NCBI GenBank assembly: GCA_963930645.1
Contig: OZ005648.1
Location: 247,853,436-247,917,435 of the forward strand
Direction of reading: 5' to 3'
DNA length: 64,000 nt
DNA from: Salticus scenicus
Taxonomy: Eukaryota > Arthropoda > Arachnida > Araneae > Salticidae
Below the pieces are notes generated by a model. It was given only the letters and a program-made list of their open reading frames with translations. It was not told the DNA's origin and searched no databases. This document shows, piece by piece, positions 1-11,420 of this stretch. The first letter of the stretch is position 1. Each line of letters opens with the position of its first letter. Both the position numbers and the translations under genes were made by a program.

Positions 1-231
1 GGCAACAATTAAACTTATAGAACTCGCAGATATTTTGGAGCAACTATAACAAAGGGCTATAATTACAAATAATTTGCAATAAAAAAATATTGTGACTATA
101 AATTGAGATAAAAACTATCCTATCTTTCAAGTTGGACCAAACTGCACACAGTGGGCAAAATTTTGTTAAAATCGGATCATTAGTTTAGGAGTTTATCGCG
201 GACAAACATCGTGATACGAAATTTTTATATA
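1..231. other. AT-rich sequence without recognisable gene
   Basis: Low-complexity A/T-rich sequence with no coding signal. It ends at the TA dinucleotide that is the left target site of the first pogo-like MITE. Confidence 0.5.
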
Positions 232-393
232 CAGTAAAACCTCTCTAAGTTGGACACCTACGGTTCCAAGAAAAAGTGTCCAACTTAGAGAGGTGTCTAA
301 CTTATAGGGGTTAGACATAATGTTAATGGATACATTCCGTTCCGAGAAAAAGCGTCCAACTTAGAGGGGTGTCCAACTTGAGAGGTTTCACTG
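232..393. mobile_element. pogo/Tigger-like MITE, copy 1
   Basis: A 162-bp non-autonomous element with near-perfect terminal inverted repeats. The left end reads CAGTAAAACCTCTCTAAGTT and the right end is its complement, finishing in GAGAGGTTTCACTG. It is flanked by TA at 230-231 and 394-395. A CAGT-N-AACCTC tip with TA duplication is characteristic of pogo/Tigger-type Tc1/mariner elements. The interior repeats GTCCAACTTAG in both orientations, so the whole unit is close to a palindrome. There is no transposase; the short open frame on the minus strand is incidental. Confidence 0.75.
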
Positions 394-395
394 TA

Positions 396-574
396 CAGTA
401 AAACCTCTCTAAGTTGGACACCTACGGTTCCAAGAAAAAGTGTCCAACTTAGGGAGGTGTCCAACTTATAGGGGTTAGACATAATGTTAATGTATACATT
501 CCGTTCCGAGAAAAAGCGTCCAACTTAGAGGGGTGTCCAACTTATAGGGGTGTCCAACTTGAGAGGTTTCACTG
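396..574. mobile_element. pogo/Tigger-like MITE, copy 2
   Basis: This second copy directly abuts copy 1 and shares one TA (394-395) as the target dinucleotide between them; the right TA is at 575-576. It matches copy 1 almost throughout but is 17 bp longer, because the TATAGGGGTGTCCAACTT unit near the right end is repeated. It carries no coding capacity. Confidence 0.75.
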
Positions 575-576
575 TA

Positions 577-2190
577 TATACATATCATCCTTACAATATC
601 CAAAATATTTACTTTATTTTATTTTTAGAAAAGTTTTATTTTGCCAACATTATGCATTATGAAAACATTTAATCTATAACAAATTAAAATTCATTAATCT
701 TACATCATTTGCTAAAAATATGAGTTATTTCGAATTTTTCAGCGTCTAGAGATAAACATATGAGTCACTTTTCTCCCCCTCTAAACAACAAAATTTAACG
801 AAATTTTCAAAATTTCTACTTCAACATTCTTCTCTATTTGCAGAATTTTCCAATACAGTAGACGCATCATCCTCAGGTCTATCTTAGCACGCAAACTGAA
901 GTCAAAGCTTATCGCAAAGCTCTTCACATCTTTACTTAAAAAAAGGGAAAAGTAGGAAAAAAGATTAAAGGAAATGCAGAAGTTTCAACGGGCGCTGCTG
1001 GGATTGAAGAGAAAACATCGTCTGTCTCTCTTCCTCCTCATCCTTCATCCCGGAGAAGTTCTTTCAGATTTGCTCCGTCCCACTAGATGACTCTGTCGAT
1101 GATCGAGTGTGTCACGTAACCTTTAAACATCCCCTTGCACTGCAAAGATAGATAGGGGTCCCACACTGGAAAACAAATCGAGTCTGGGGGGGTGGTGGCA
1201 CATCGTGATTTATGTTCTGGCAGCGAACTAAGTGGCAGTTGGTAGCGATTGGCGTGATTTATGTCTCCTAATATTAGGGCCCGCTTGTTTTGCCTCTTTG
1301 GGTACGTCATTGAATTTGGGTCTCGGTTCCACAGTCATGGCTGGGAATGGTGAAAGATCTCCCATATTAGGGCGGAACAGTACGGTTCCAGAAAAGAAAG
1401 TGGTATTTGAGAGTTTCGTTCTTGTCGTGATAATGAAAAAGTAATACGATGAATTAGAATTGAATTCGTAACTCTATGTATTATGTGAGATAAGAGCAAA
1501 AGTAATCTGTTAAAATTATACATTCGTATAGATAAGGCATCTATTATATGAAAGGAAAATACCTTTTTGTAATTTTGTTCGGTAATAATCTCATATATCA
1601 TAATTACGAATTAGTTTTAAATAATTTTATACGATTGCTAAGCATAAAGTTTTTACATTTTATTTTATTTTTATTTAATTCCTATTATTTATTTGTCACA
1701 TCCGTATGGTCTATGCATTTTGCTTTTATAAAAGTATTGTATCGTTTTTCATTTTTCATTTATTTATTTATTTATTTTAATTAATTTCGTTTTTCACATT
1801 ATTTTTTTCTTACTTTTGTAGTTATGGATTTGGGCGTTAAAGTATAAGAAATTATTAGCAATATGCGCTGTACTTTACAGAACACAACAATTTGCATTCC
1901 CTATAAATATAATGCCCTTAAATATAATGCCCCTATAAATATAATGACATTACGAATTTTGTATTTTGATTTCGTCTAGTTTGGATTTTTTTCATAAAAT
2001 TATTATTAGAAAAATTATGAATCTGTCTTGTGGATAAAAGAAAAAAAAAAAAAAAAAAATCTATATTTTTTTAATTAATATTTTTAATTTCTTATTATTT
2101 TTAATAGGCATTTTAATATACTTATATTTTCATCTGATTAAAAAAGAGGATATAGCGTCATGGTAGAAGGGAGATTCAACTTTATAAGCT
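577..2190. other. AT-rich intergenic sequence with one GC-richer island
   Basis: Mostly A/T-rich, with no convincing coding frame. Positions about 1890-1945 hold a short tandem repeat of a CCCTATAAATATAATG-type unit. An A-tract of about 18 nt lies near 2040. The GC-richer stretch at 840-1440 is listed separately. Confidence 0.5.
840..1440. other. GC-richer non-repeat island, unassigned
   Basis: This stretch is visibly less A/T-rich than its surroundings and, unlike most of the window, matches no other repeat here. Short open frames occur on both strands (1083-1310 minus, 1232-1444 plus), but none gives a recognisable domain. Two TGATTTATG strings occur at about 1206 and 1255. It could be a conserved regulatory element or an untranslated exon; neither can be shown from one sequence. 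Confidence 0.25.
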
Positions 2191-2430
2191 CAGGGCCACT
2201 TGCGGTCGAGAGGTTCTGACCTCGAAGCTGTTAGACTTGAGGTGCCGAGTTTGATCCCAGGTTGCGTTCGTTGGCCTACCCATTCGGAGTTTTCCATGGT
2301 TTTCTCTGAAACTTGCGTAAATATGGATAAGGATCTACTAAGTAAGACCCTATATGGAGGGCACACCTACTTAGGCCTAGAACCTTACTGCAATCAATTG
2401 GCCTCTATCCTAACACCACTTTATAAGTTC
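2191..2430 (+). repeat. tRNA-derived SINE, diverged copy
   Basis: The head contains a tRNA-like A box (TGCGGTCGAGAGGTTCTGAC) and a B box (GAGTTTGATCCC), as in internal RNA polymerase III promoters. It is followed by the family body: TTTTCCATGGTTTTCTCTGA, then AGACC, then a tail with CAATTGGCCTC. It matches the better-preserved copies at 32025-32250, 49571-49804 and 50237-50470. No clear target duplication was found. Confidence 0.7.
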
Positions 2431-2684
2431 AAACGTAAAAAAGGACTTACCATTAGAAATATCGCCGCAGGGGCAAATTATTAAATGTATATATATATAC
2501 CTACGTTGTTTCTTTAAAAAGTTATTGATTCCTTAAATTATTATGTCAATTATGTCTGTCGAATGTATGATCTCATACATTTGTATAATTTTCATCCATT
2601 TTCTGGATTGATTCGTCTCTCGATAAAACAACAATCTCGTTTATTACAACAAGAAAAACTAGTTGGCATAGGTGGACTCTGCTC
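2431..2684. other. AT-rich spacer
   Basis: A/T-rich sequence with an (AT) run near 2490. No gene or repeat boundary is recognised. Confidence 0.4.
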
Positions 2685-3990
2685 AGTTCCCCATCATATT
2701 TATGTTCTCAGAAATTTCTAGTGGGAGACATATTATAATCATGTTAAAAGAAATGAATTTGACCAAAGCTTGATACAGTGACAGAATGAAATCCCCGCCT
2801 AATAGGCTATCCACCGTTCACTTCGATATATTTATCTTATTCTAATCTATTAATTTATTTTATCAGGGTCAATTCTGTTGTTTAGTTTTCATGCTACTAT
2901 TTCCAATACAATAATCCTCAAAATTCATATTTATATGAAAAATTTACAATTTCTCTTTGTTGATAAAATCGTAAATTCCGAATAATTTACGAAATTTTCC
3001 TATTACAATATTTGTATTCAATCATGTTCAAACAAATATCGTAAATGTAATTTTGAAATTGTCTAATGTATTTATGATCCTCAAAATGGAAGTTTATGCT
3101 CAATTATGCCTTATTCTGACATGTTAAGTAAATCGTAAACTCCAAATAACTTACGAATTTTTTAAAATGGAAAATCATAGTCTATGATATTCATGCCAGT
3201 ATCTTAAATAATATTTCGAAAGTGGTTTGACATCTTTACGATGAAAATATCCCTCAAGATTGACGTTTATGTGAAATTTTTCTCTATTCTGCCATGTTAA
3301 GAAATTCGTAAATTTCCAATAACTTACGAAATTTTTATATTGGAAAATTCATAGTAATTAATATTCATGCCAGTGTTCTAAATAATATTTCAAAAGTAGT
3401 CTGACATCTTTACGATGAAAATATCTCTCAAAATTGACGTTTATGTGAAATTTTGCCCTATACTGCCATGTTAAGAAATTCGTAAATTTCCAATAACTTG
3501 CGAAATTTTTAAAGTAGCATATTTATAGTTACTGATGTTCATTCCTGCATCAAAACTGATATTTTAAAACTGGACCGACATTTTTAATGTAAAAAGTTTC
3601 CATTTAATGCACGTTTAAATGAAATTTTGTCGTATTCTCCCATGTTAAGAAAATCGTAAATTTCTCATAACTTACGAAGTTTTTTAATTCGAATGTTGCA
3701 AATGAATAGGGCTCTTGCCAATATCGAAAGTAATATTTTAAAACTGATCTGACCTCTCTGCGATCATTTGTTCGTGAGATATCGTGTAAACAGACTAACA
3801 AACTAACGGACTAACACACTGACACACTAACGGACTGACACACTAACAGACACCCTACAGACAGACACGATACAAATTTTGTCATTTTCGGATTCCTCAC
3901 ACCTGAAAACGTATAAAAAAGTCAAAAAACCGAGGTCGAAATTTTTCGCGATTACCTAAGTTCCCCATACCTATAGTATGATGGGGAACT
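2685..3990. mobile_element. TIR-bounded repeat element with internal 178-bp tandem units (family A)
   Basis: The first and last 14 bp are exact inverted repeats: AGTTCCCCATCATA at 2685 and TATGATGGGGAACT ending at 3990. Inside are four to five diverged units of roughly 175-180 bp (about 2940-3780). Each repeats CATGTTAAG, a CGTAAATT..CCAATAACTTACGAA block, TATTCATGCCAG and CATCTTTACGATGAAAATAT. These are followed by a run of CTAACA/CTGACA units (3795-3860). A second, truncated copy lies inverted at 47897-48631. There is no coding capacity. A non-autonomous DNA transposon is likely, but its superfamily is unknown and no target duplication was identified. Confidence 0.6.
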
Positions 3991-5534
3991 AAAAAAAACT
4001 GATATTACTGCAATTATACTTATCTTAACTGAAGAATAGACAGACAGGATTTTTTTTTTTTTTTTTAATCACATGTCACATGCTATTCTGTCAAATCTTG
4101 CGTTTAAGTTTTCATGTTAGATAATTTTAAGCGAGGCTTTCCAGATCAATGTTGTACATAAATGTTTCATGCGAATTGCGATGCATATTGATAACTACCA
4201 AAGAGATTAGTTGCGGTAAATTTGATAATTTTACATATAGAATTCAACTTTTAGCTTTTACCCATTTTGCTTCGTCATGCCTATAATAGGAAAATTACTT
4301 GGGCACATCTTTTTCAATTTTATCTAAAATCTCATTATTATTATTATTATTATCATTATTTGTTTAATGACATCTTGAGTCAGTGTCGTGGACTGGGTGG
4401 GTTATTCTATCCCTCAGTTCAAAAGTTAGGGTGACTAGTCATAGAGAGCCTAAGAAAAGTTTCTTTGTTCTTTTAGATTTTTTTCACGTGTTTATTTGCC
4501 TATTTTTAATCAAGATAGCTGTTAGATAGCACACCTACAATATTTTATAGTTAAAAAACTAAAATTATTTTGAAAGCAAATCTAATAATTATTGATAAAA
4601 CAAAAACTGTTGACTGATGGTCATTTCTGATCTATTTGAATTGGTTCTTTGAATGTATAAAAATACTAAATACTTAGGGAACATAAATAATAATTGATTA
4701 CGACGTAACACTTCATAAATTGTGTTTTCCAGTAAGGAAAAAATTTTTATCCCTGTTAAATCAATCTATATAGTACATGAAAGAAGGCTTTGCATGTTCT
4801 TCAAAAATTCCTTTTTTTTTTTTTTTTTTTTTTTTTTGTCAAATAGTCCTTCGAATCAAACACTCGACATATGTTTCGACAGCAGACACAGCCTGTAATT
4901 CCGGATACAAGATTTGGAACACGCACATACGCCTTAGATTAAAAAGAAAAAAAAAAAGGGAACCGTTTTTTATTTATACATTTTTTAAACAGAACACGAG
5001 TACATCTACATGGGAGGTCACGTGATCGGCCGGGAGAGAGAGAAAGATTGAAGGCTCATCAATCATACGCCAAATGACCAGCATCAATCATATTGCGTGG
5101 AACTTAGAAAGCAGCAAAAGAACCATGTGTAAAACGCATCATTAAAGTCTGAAATGAAATAGGTCTCCAGATTTGGCAGGTTATTATTTACTTGGCATAT
5201 AGAAAAAAAACAATGTTACGTGTAACTGTCCTGGCAAATTGAAAGAAAAATAGCTTTAGGCAAAACGTGAGAATAAAATAAATAAATAAATAAATAAAAT
5301 AATAATAATAATAATTTGCAATTATATTTATCTGGAGAAAATTGTTGTAAAAGAAAGTTTTCTATCATTAGCATATTGATCCAATGAAAAAAAAAATCTC
5401 ATTCTACATATTTCATGTGAATGAATATTGAAATAAGTAAATAATACAAGGTAAAATAATTTTCTAGAATGAATGTGAATGATTCTATGTAAATGAAAAG
5501 TAAAGCTAAAAACTATTTAGCATATTTATTATAA
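3991..5534. other. AT-rich intergenic sequence
   Basis: Contains poly-T runs near 4050 and 4810, an ATT microsatellite near 4335 and AAAT repeats near 5278. Short open frames here are driven by homopolymers. No gene is recognised. Confidence 0.5.
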
Positions 5535-7000
5535 CTAGTATCGCCCCAGTGGTCGAAACTCGACCATTTTTTTTGCAAAGCGAGGCAAAGCAAAGTTATT
5601 GCCTTGTCCTAAACGGAATGCAATTGCAAAACAGCTGCGGCAATTGTTTGCCAATATTCACTCTAACTGAATCAGCAGAGTTTTACTTAATATAACTATT
5701 TCTCTCTGTAGATGTTAGCCTTTCCTGAAATGAGAGAAAATCGCAACGTGAAAACGCCCCTTGTTGTGTGATACAGCCCAGACGCTAATAGGTAGCATGT
5801 CAGACCAAGGTCCAACCAAGTATCAAATTCTGTTAAATTAATTCGATTGGTTCATAAAGTACAGTGTTTGAACGAAAAAAAAAAAAAAAAAAAAGATATT
5901 TTTCAAAAATTGTCGAATTGAGTTCGGGAAATTTCAAAACGTGTAACTTTATCGAAAACCGAAAATCGAAAATCTAAAACATTTCTGAATCTTATATTTT
6001 CTATTTATATATGCAGAGGAAAGAATAATAAATCCACTTTTAAAAAAATAAAAATAAGTAGTCAATTTCACTAATTTCACTTAATTAAAATGCAAGGAAA
6101 TCTCAAAACGTGTAAATTCATCGAAAACCGGAAATCAAAAGTTTTTATGAATCTTCTACTTGCTTCTTCTACCCACAAAAGCTAGCAATAAAGACACTTT
6201 TTTTAAAAATAAGTAGCCAATTTCAGTTAATTGAAACGTAAAGAAAGCTCAAAACATGTAAATTCAGCAAAAAACGGAAATCGGAATTTTTTCCGTATCG
6301 TCTACTTATACATGCAGCAGTTAGTAACAAATCCATTTTCCTTTTATTTAGTATATATTAGTTCAATATTTATTGTTTAAATATCACCCTTTGAAATGAA
6401 ATGTTTATGTTTACATTCGAAACTGGAAGTTTGCCATTTTTTTTTTCTGGAGTTTTGTGATTTTAAATTAAAATTTTATCAATTTTACAGAAAAAATAAC
6501 TCAATCAAACACATGTAGACAGTAACTTATATATAACTATACCCAAATATCGGAATTAAAATAGGCAGATAATTTCCGTTATTTTTTAATAATTTTTTAC
6601 AAAAACTCAATGGACAATTAACATAGAAAATCTTTTACATGGCTCCATGGACAGACAGTGACGTCATCACTTCGCTTGCGTATAGTGATGCTACATTATA
6701 CATATTACTGTGTGTATGGTTTTATTTGAGCTTTATGAAATTGCCAGATTTAACAACTTTCTACTTTTAGGTATTTTTTAATGTGAAGGAATACGTGTAT
6801 AAAAGAGAAAAATGGGGGAAAATGCATAAAAAATAAATGTATTTTTAAATACCTTCTTGACATCGTAAGAAAATAATATTTGTATTCGCACCTTCCGGCT
6901 AACCATACCTTTCGAATGATACCATTTTCAACCCTCTACTCCTATAATTAATATGTTAAAAAGGGACAACAAATTTTATGCTTGCCTATTAATATATAGA
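5535..7000 (-). mobile_element. Helitron-like non-autonomous element (1.47 kb)
   Basis: Read on the minus strand, it begins TCTATATATTAATAGG (7000 downward) after a host A. It ends in CTAG (5538-5535) followed by a host T, as expected for Helitron insertion between A and T. Eleven or twelve bases before the CTAG terminus is a 6-bp-stem hairpin, GGTCGA-GTT-TCGACC (plus coordinates 5551-5565). That is the usual Helitron 3' arrangement. The interior holds about three diverged 150-bp units (5930-6330) with ATCGAAAACCG..ATGCAG motifs. No Rep/helicase coding is present. The call rests on termini only. Confidence 0.55.
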
Positions 7001-7669
7001 TGGAAAGGACATAATAAAATTTTCGCGTTAGACAAAAAAAAAAAAAAAAAAAAAAAAGAAAGAAAAAAAGAAAAGAAAGAAAGACAAAACAATCTAGCTG
7101 CTTACATTAATTAAATTTCACGATCTGAACAACTAATTAGTTAATATAAGAAACTCTTTAGCAACTAAAATTGATTTTTTAAACAGGGTATGTATTCAAA
7201 ATGCTAAAAACATATCCTCTTTATTTGTGTGACTGATTAACTAGCATATTATATGAAATCATATCCAAATATGTAATATATATATTTAAGTCAATATTTA
7301 ATATTACGCCTACTTTCAATATAAACTCTAAAATGTAAATTTAAAATTGAATTTTTATTCTGAAGTAAATATTGTTTATATATTAATTATCTAGTTTTTA
7401 AAAACAACTGACATAGTTTTAAAAATTTTCACAACATCTTAGATATATCTGATTTGATTTTAAAACATACTGTTGTTTTGCGTTAAAATTGTATACAGTG
7501 CCAGTCAGGGCTTAATTTCTGATTAATATATATATATATATGGGAACGCTAATGTTCTTCAGAATTTATTTTCTTAACGTCTCTTATTTTACGAATCTGT
7601 TACGACGAAGTTAATTTTGAAAAGTTTTACTTCGGTCTTCGAAGTCCTAAATGAAATCTCACAAAAACT
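7001..7669. other. AT-rich intergenic sequence
   Basis: Contains an A-tract with AAAG repeats at about 7034-7085 and an (AT) run near 7530. No gene is recognised. Confidence 0.5.
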
Positions 7670-7949
7670 ATCAAGGCATTATCCCATTTTTCATTAAAAA
7701 TTTCCAATTAAACTGTTTTTTTTTTTTTTTTTTTTAACGAATTGTTTACTTTTCTGCTTATGATAGTTAATCTCATTTTTCATTAGAAATTACCAATTAC
7801 ACTTTTTGCTTTCTTTTCTAGAAACGAATTGTTTATTTTTCTGCTCGCATTTTCATTGCAGTTTAATTGCACTTTTCCTTGGAGATTTCCAATTAAACTG
7901 TTTCTTTTCTTCTTTGAAAACGAACGTTTTTTCCTTTTCTTTTTAAGTA

Positions 7950-8012
7950 AAAACAACGTTGAAAAGCACAAATGAGAGTTTTCTCTCTCGTTTGTGCTTT
8001 TCAACGATGTTT
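7950..8012. repeat. palindromic hairpin inside minisatellite
   Basis: The left arm ACAACGTTGAAAAGCACAAA and the right arm TTTGTGCTTTTCAACGATGT are near-perfect inverted copies around a short TTTTCTCT loop. It could form a stem of about 25 bp. A related structure is at 8521-8607. Confidence 0.75.
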
Positions 8013-8364
8013 GTATCTTTTCTTTAATATAAACTGTCTCCACATATATTTAACAAATTGTTTACTTTTCTGCTCATGATAGTCAATCTCATTTTTCTCT
8101 GAAAATTTCCAATTAAACTGTTTGTTTTCTTCATTGGAAACGAATTGTTTACTTTTCTGCTTATGATAATCTCATTTTTCACTAGAAACTTCTAATTAAA
8201 CTGATTGTTTTCTTTTTGGAAACGAATTGTTTATTTTTCTGCTTATGATAGTCAATCTCATTTTCAATTAAAAATTTGCAATTAAATCGATTGTTTTTTC
8301 CTTTGAAAACGAGTTGTTTAATTTTCTGCTTATGATAGTTAATCTCATTTTTTATAAAAAATTT

Positions 8365-8395
<31 letters not shown>

Positions 8396-8520
8396 GAAAC
8401 GAATTGTTTACTTTTCTGCTTATAATAGATCGCATTTTTCATTAAGAATTTCTAATTAAATTGTTTGTTTTCATGTTTGGAAACGAATTGTAAATTGTTT
8501 AAAAAATAAAAAAAAAAATA

Positions 8521-8607
8521 AAAACAACGTTAAAAAGCACAAATGAAAGCGTTTCCAAAATCGCAATGAGAGTTTTCTTTCTCTTTGTGCTTTTTCACGT
8601 TGTTTTT
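8521..8607. repeat. second palindromic hairpin inside minisatellite
   Basis: Homologous to the palindrome at 7950-8012, with arms AACAACGTTAAAAAGCACAA and TTGTGCTTTTTCACGTTGTT. Its central loop is longer, about 35 nt. Confidence 0.65.
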
Positions 8608-9060
8608 ACCTTTTCTTTAATGTTCCAGCACAAAGTGTCTACGCGTACATTCAACGATTTTTTTTTCTCTTTCTGCTTATGATGATAGTCAATCTCATTT
8701 TTCACTGGAAAATTCTAATTAAACTGTTTGTTTTCTTCTTTGGAAACGAGATGTTTACTTTTCTGCTTATTTTAATGAATCTCATTTTTAATTGAAAATT
8801 TCTAATTAAACTGATTGTTTTTTCTTTGAAAATGATTGTTTACGTTTCTGCTTATGATAGTTAACCTCATTTTTCCTTGTAAATTTCCAATTAAACTGAT
8901 TGTTTTCTTCTTTGGAAACGAATTGTTTAGTTTTCTGCTTATGATAGTTAATCTGATTTTTCATTGAAAATTTCCAATTAAACTAATTGTAATTAAATGG
9001 ATTGTTTACTTCTTTGGTAATAAATTGTTAACTTTTCTGCTTATAATAGTTCATTTTAAT

Positions 9061-9665
9061 GCAAACTTAAAATTATGATTGAATTTTAATGCTCAGTAAA
9101 ATTTAGAAACAGGAACTTTTCATCTATGGTTAACTCTTAACAATTATTGGCTTCTGAGTGAAAAAAAATAAAGATATATGTAATCTATATAAATATTTCT
9201 CTAATGTGGACCAGTTACGATTAAATTTTGACAAAATGATACGATAATGACGTCAATAAAATATAACTGTTTAGTATTTTGCATTGGCAATTTCCCAAAC
9301 AGTAAAATACGCCAGAATAAAAAAAAAAAAAATTATATTTGTACATGAGGAATATTTAAGCACGCGGACTCAGTTCATTCGTCATTTGTTTGATTAGATC
9401 ATTTATATAAAAAAATAATTTTAAAAGTTGCATCTTTACAATTTTTGCAAGTGTCATTTTAAACCAACAATACTTTCAAAATATCAGCAGAATATGAACT
9501 ATTTTCATAAATTGACTAAAAAACGCAATAAAAGAAAGTATAATTAAAACAATGATCTTTTGGAAAACGAGTGCTAATTTTACGTTGTGAATTTTTCGAA
9601 AGTGAAAATAGGAAAAGAAAATACATTAGGTATTGAATTAACAAATTAACAAATTTCCCTATTAA
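9061..9665. other. AT-rich intergenic sequence
   Basis: No coding signal. The end, TTAACAAATTTCCCT, recurs immediately after the piggyBac-like MITE at 9894, so the flanks of that insertion are partly duplicated. Confidence 0.45.
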
Positions 9666-9893
9666 CCCGTTAGTAGTCGCTAGTTGGTCGATTTGCCGCC
9701 CATCCTTCAGTGTTGCCAGATTTTTTTATTAAATAGCCACCAAAAATATTTAGAAGTAGCATTTGATATTCATAAAACTCGAATAAAATCGAACGAACGT
9801 CGATCACATCACTTCTTAAAATTATTGGTGTGAGTTAAATAAAAAGTTCGCAATCTGTAATAGGCGGCGCTGTCTATAGTGACTACTAACGGG
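9666..9893. mobile_element. piggyBac-like MITE (TTAA-flanked)
   Basis: A 228-bp element with perfect 13-bp terminal inverted repeats, CCCGTTAGTAGTC and GACTACTAACGGG. It is flanked on both sides by TTAA (9662-9665 and 9894-9897). TTAA target sites and CCC/GGG tips are hallmarks of the piggyBac superfamily. It has no open frame for a transposase, so it is non-autonomous. Confidence 0.8.
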
Positions 9894-10129
9894 TTAACAA
9901 ATTTCCCTTTAGAGTTACATGTTGTGTTATTTGGTGATTGAAGACGGAGAAATTGTAAAAGAGAAATATGACGATTTTCCAATAACTGTTTAAAAAGTAA
10001 AATAATAATAAAACCCTGTAAAAATTCTGTCAAAGACAGAATCTAGTTTAGAACGGACGACTATTAATTTCAATCTGTAAAATTTTATTTTAATTTTTAA
10101 TTTTAAATCTTATTACTTTCTCATATCCA
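9894..10129. other. AT-rich spacer
   Basis: No gene or repeat recognised. A short minus-strand open frame (9809-10033) spans the MITE boundary and is not a credible gene. Confidence 0.4.
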
Positions 10130-10445
10130 TAAGGTCGAGAAAGTATTAGTTTAGGATCAAATTTTCGAACGTGAGTTTTTGTTATGTTTACATGTTTTGA
10201 GGTCCCCTGAATACGAAAATCATGCTTTTAGCGAATGGTCTGTCTGTCTGTGTGTCTGTTATCAGCATATCTCAAGAACAAATAGTAGCAGAAATTCCAA
10301 ACTTGGTATTCTAAATGTGTATCATATAGGGATGCTACAGTAAGTTTTTCGTTGAGATGAAGCAAATGGTTCGTGTACAGGGACACTCAAAAGTATTCAA
10401 ATACATTACGTCTATGGGGGAAATTGCAGGTAAGCAGAGTTTAAC
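10130..10445 (+). repeat. interspersed repeat with CTGTCTGT core (family B)
   Basis: Contains GAGGTCCCCTGAATACGAAA, TGGTCTGTCTGTCTGTGTGTCTG, ATATCTCAAGAAC, GTGTACAGGGACACTC and AAAGTATTCAAATACATT. The same blocks occur inverted at about 32400-33070 and in part at 13925-14175. The GTGTACAGGGA-CAC..AAAGTATTC module is also the core of the satellite at 41220-43070. Confidence 0.65.
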
Positions 10446-10989
10446 ATCTATAGACTGCACTAAACCAAATGAAACGAAAATATATTTTTTGTAATAGAGA
10501 TAGTCAAATGGGAAAATTTCTTGTGTATGTAGGAGCCTCGCCTGGGGTTCCCCCCTCGAGGGAAGTAAAAAGAGCTTTCCAATACCTTTAAAACGAATGG
10601 TTGAACCATCGATCTGCGATAATTTAAAATAAAGTTATCGATTTTTTTCATTTTTAACAAAAAAAAAAAAAAAAAATGTAATATTGAGAATAAACTCAAC
10701 TTTTTTTTTTTTTTTTTGTGTGTGTGTTATATTACTTCTCTAATATGGAAATCGTCTTCATTACCATAAAAGATAATTTTTTTAAATAATAATTAAAAAA
10801 AAATATTTTTTAAAAACAGAATTATTTTTTAATAACCTAATTAAATTCTATGTAAATGTAGGTGCATTAATGAAACGGAGGTCAAACCCCCCATTTCATT
10901 GTGAGGGGGGCGGTAGCTAGCCCTCACGCAGATCTAATTATCATATAAAACTCTTCCGAAGCCTAATTTGAATTGTTTAACACAGGTTT
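10446..10989. other. AT-rich sequence with a GC-rich hairpin
   Basis: Contains poly-A and poly-T tracts at about 10660 and 10700. A small GC-rich inverted structure lies at about 10870-10925 (CAAACCCCCC..GGGGGGCGG). No gene is recognised. Confidence 0.4.
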
Positions 10990-11420
10990 ACATAACAGTA
11001 CTCGCTATCTTACCTCTTAATCTGCAGCCTGTATCTATGGTATTAAATTTCAGGGTAAGAGAAAGTCGTGTGAGTGACACACCAGATTATTTTTTTTGAC
11101 TGTAAAACTGGGCCACGTACTATTTAAAATGACTGAAATGAATTAAAATGAAGTGTAATAAATAAATTTCATAATTTAGTTTTTCCTTTTTAATACATTT
11201 CATATTTTTAAAAGTTTCATAATTTCCACCTAAATTTCATAATTTAGTTAATTTTAAAAAATCTAATTGTTGTGTTGAAAAACTGTTTGCCCCCCTGGAT
11301 TCAGAAAAATGGCCCATTTCATTTGATAAGGAATTTGTAACGATACTACTAATATTTCTAATTTATTTTGATGTTACATAAAACTGATCTACAAAAAATC
11401 CAGATTAAAACTAATAGCCC
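10990..11420 (+). repeat. interspersed repeat related to Helitron-like interiors
   Basis: Two blocks recur elsewhere. CAGGGTAAGAGAAAGTCGTGTGAGTGACACACC also lies about 110 bp inside the Helitron-like element at 45794 and, inverted, at 23270-23370. The TAAAACTGGGCCACGTA..GAAAAACTG..CCCTGGATTCAGAAAAAT block recurs at 27890-28200 and, inverted, twice at 16380-16650. It is probably a Helitron fragment, but no termini are defined. Confidence 0.5.

Larger units (their letters stand above)
7670..9060. repeat. 80-90 bp minisatellite array with embedded palindromes
   Basis: About a dozen diverged tandem units share TTTCCAATTAAACTG, a T-rich spacer, GGAAACGAATTGTTTACTTT, TCTGCTTATGATAGT and AATCTCATTTTTCA. 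Typical spacing is 80-90 bp. The array is interrupted twice by palindromic inserts (7950-8012 and 8521-8607). Open frames on the minus strand here are products of the repeat. Confidence 0.8.

Noticed and set aside
7670..9060. Regularly spaced repeats considered as a CRISPR-like array
   Set aside because: Units are diverged, spacers are not unique, and the sequence is eukaryotic; it is a minisatellite.
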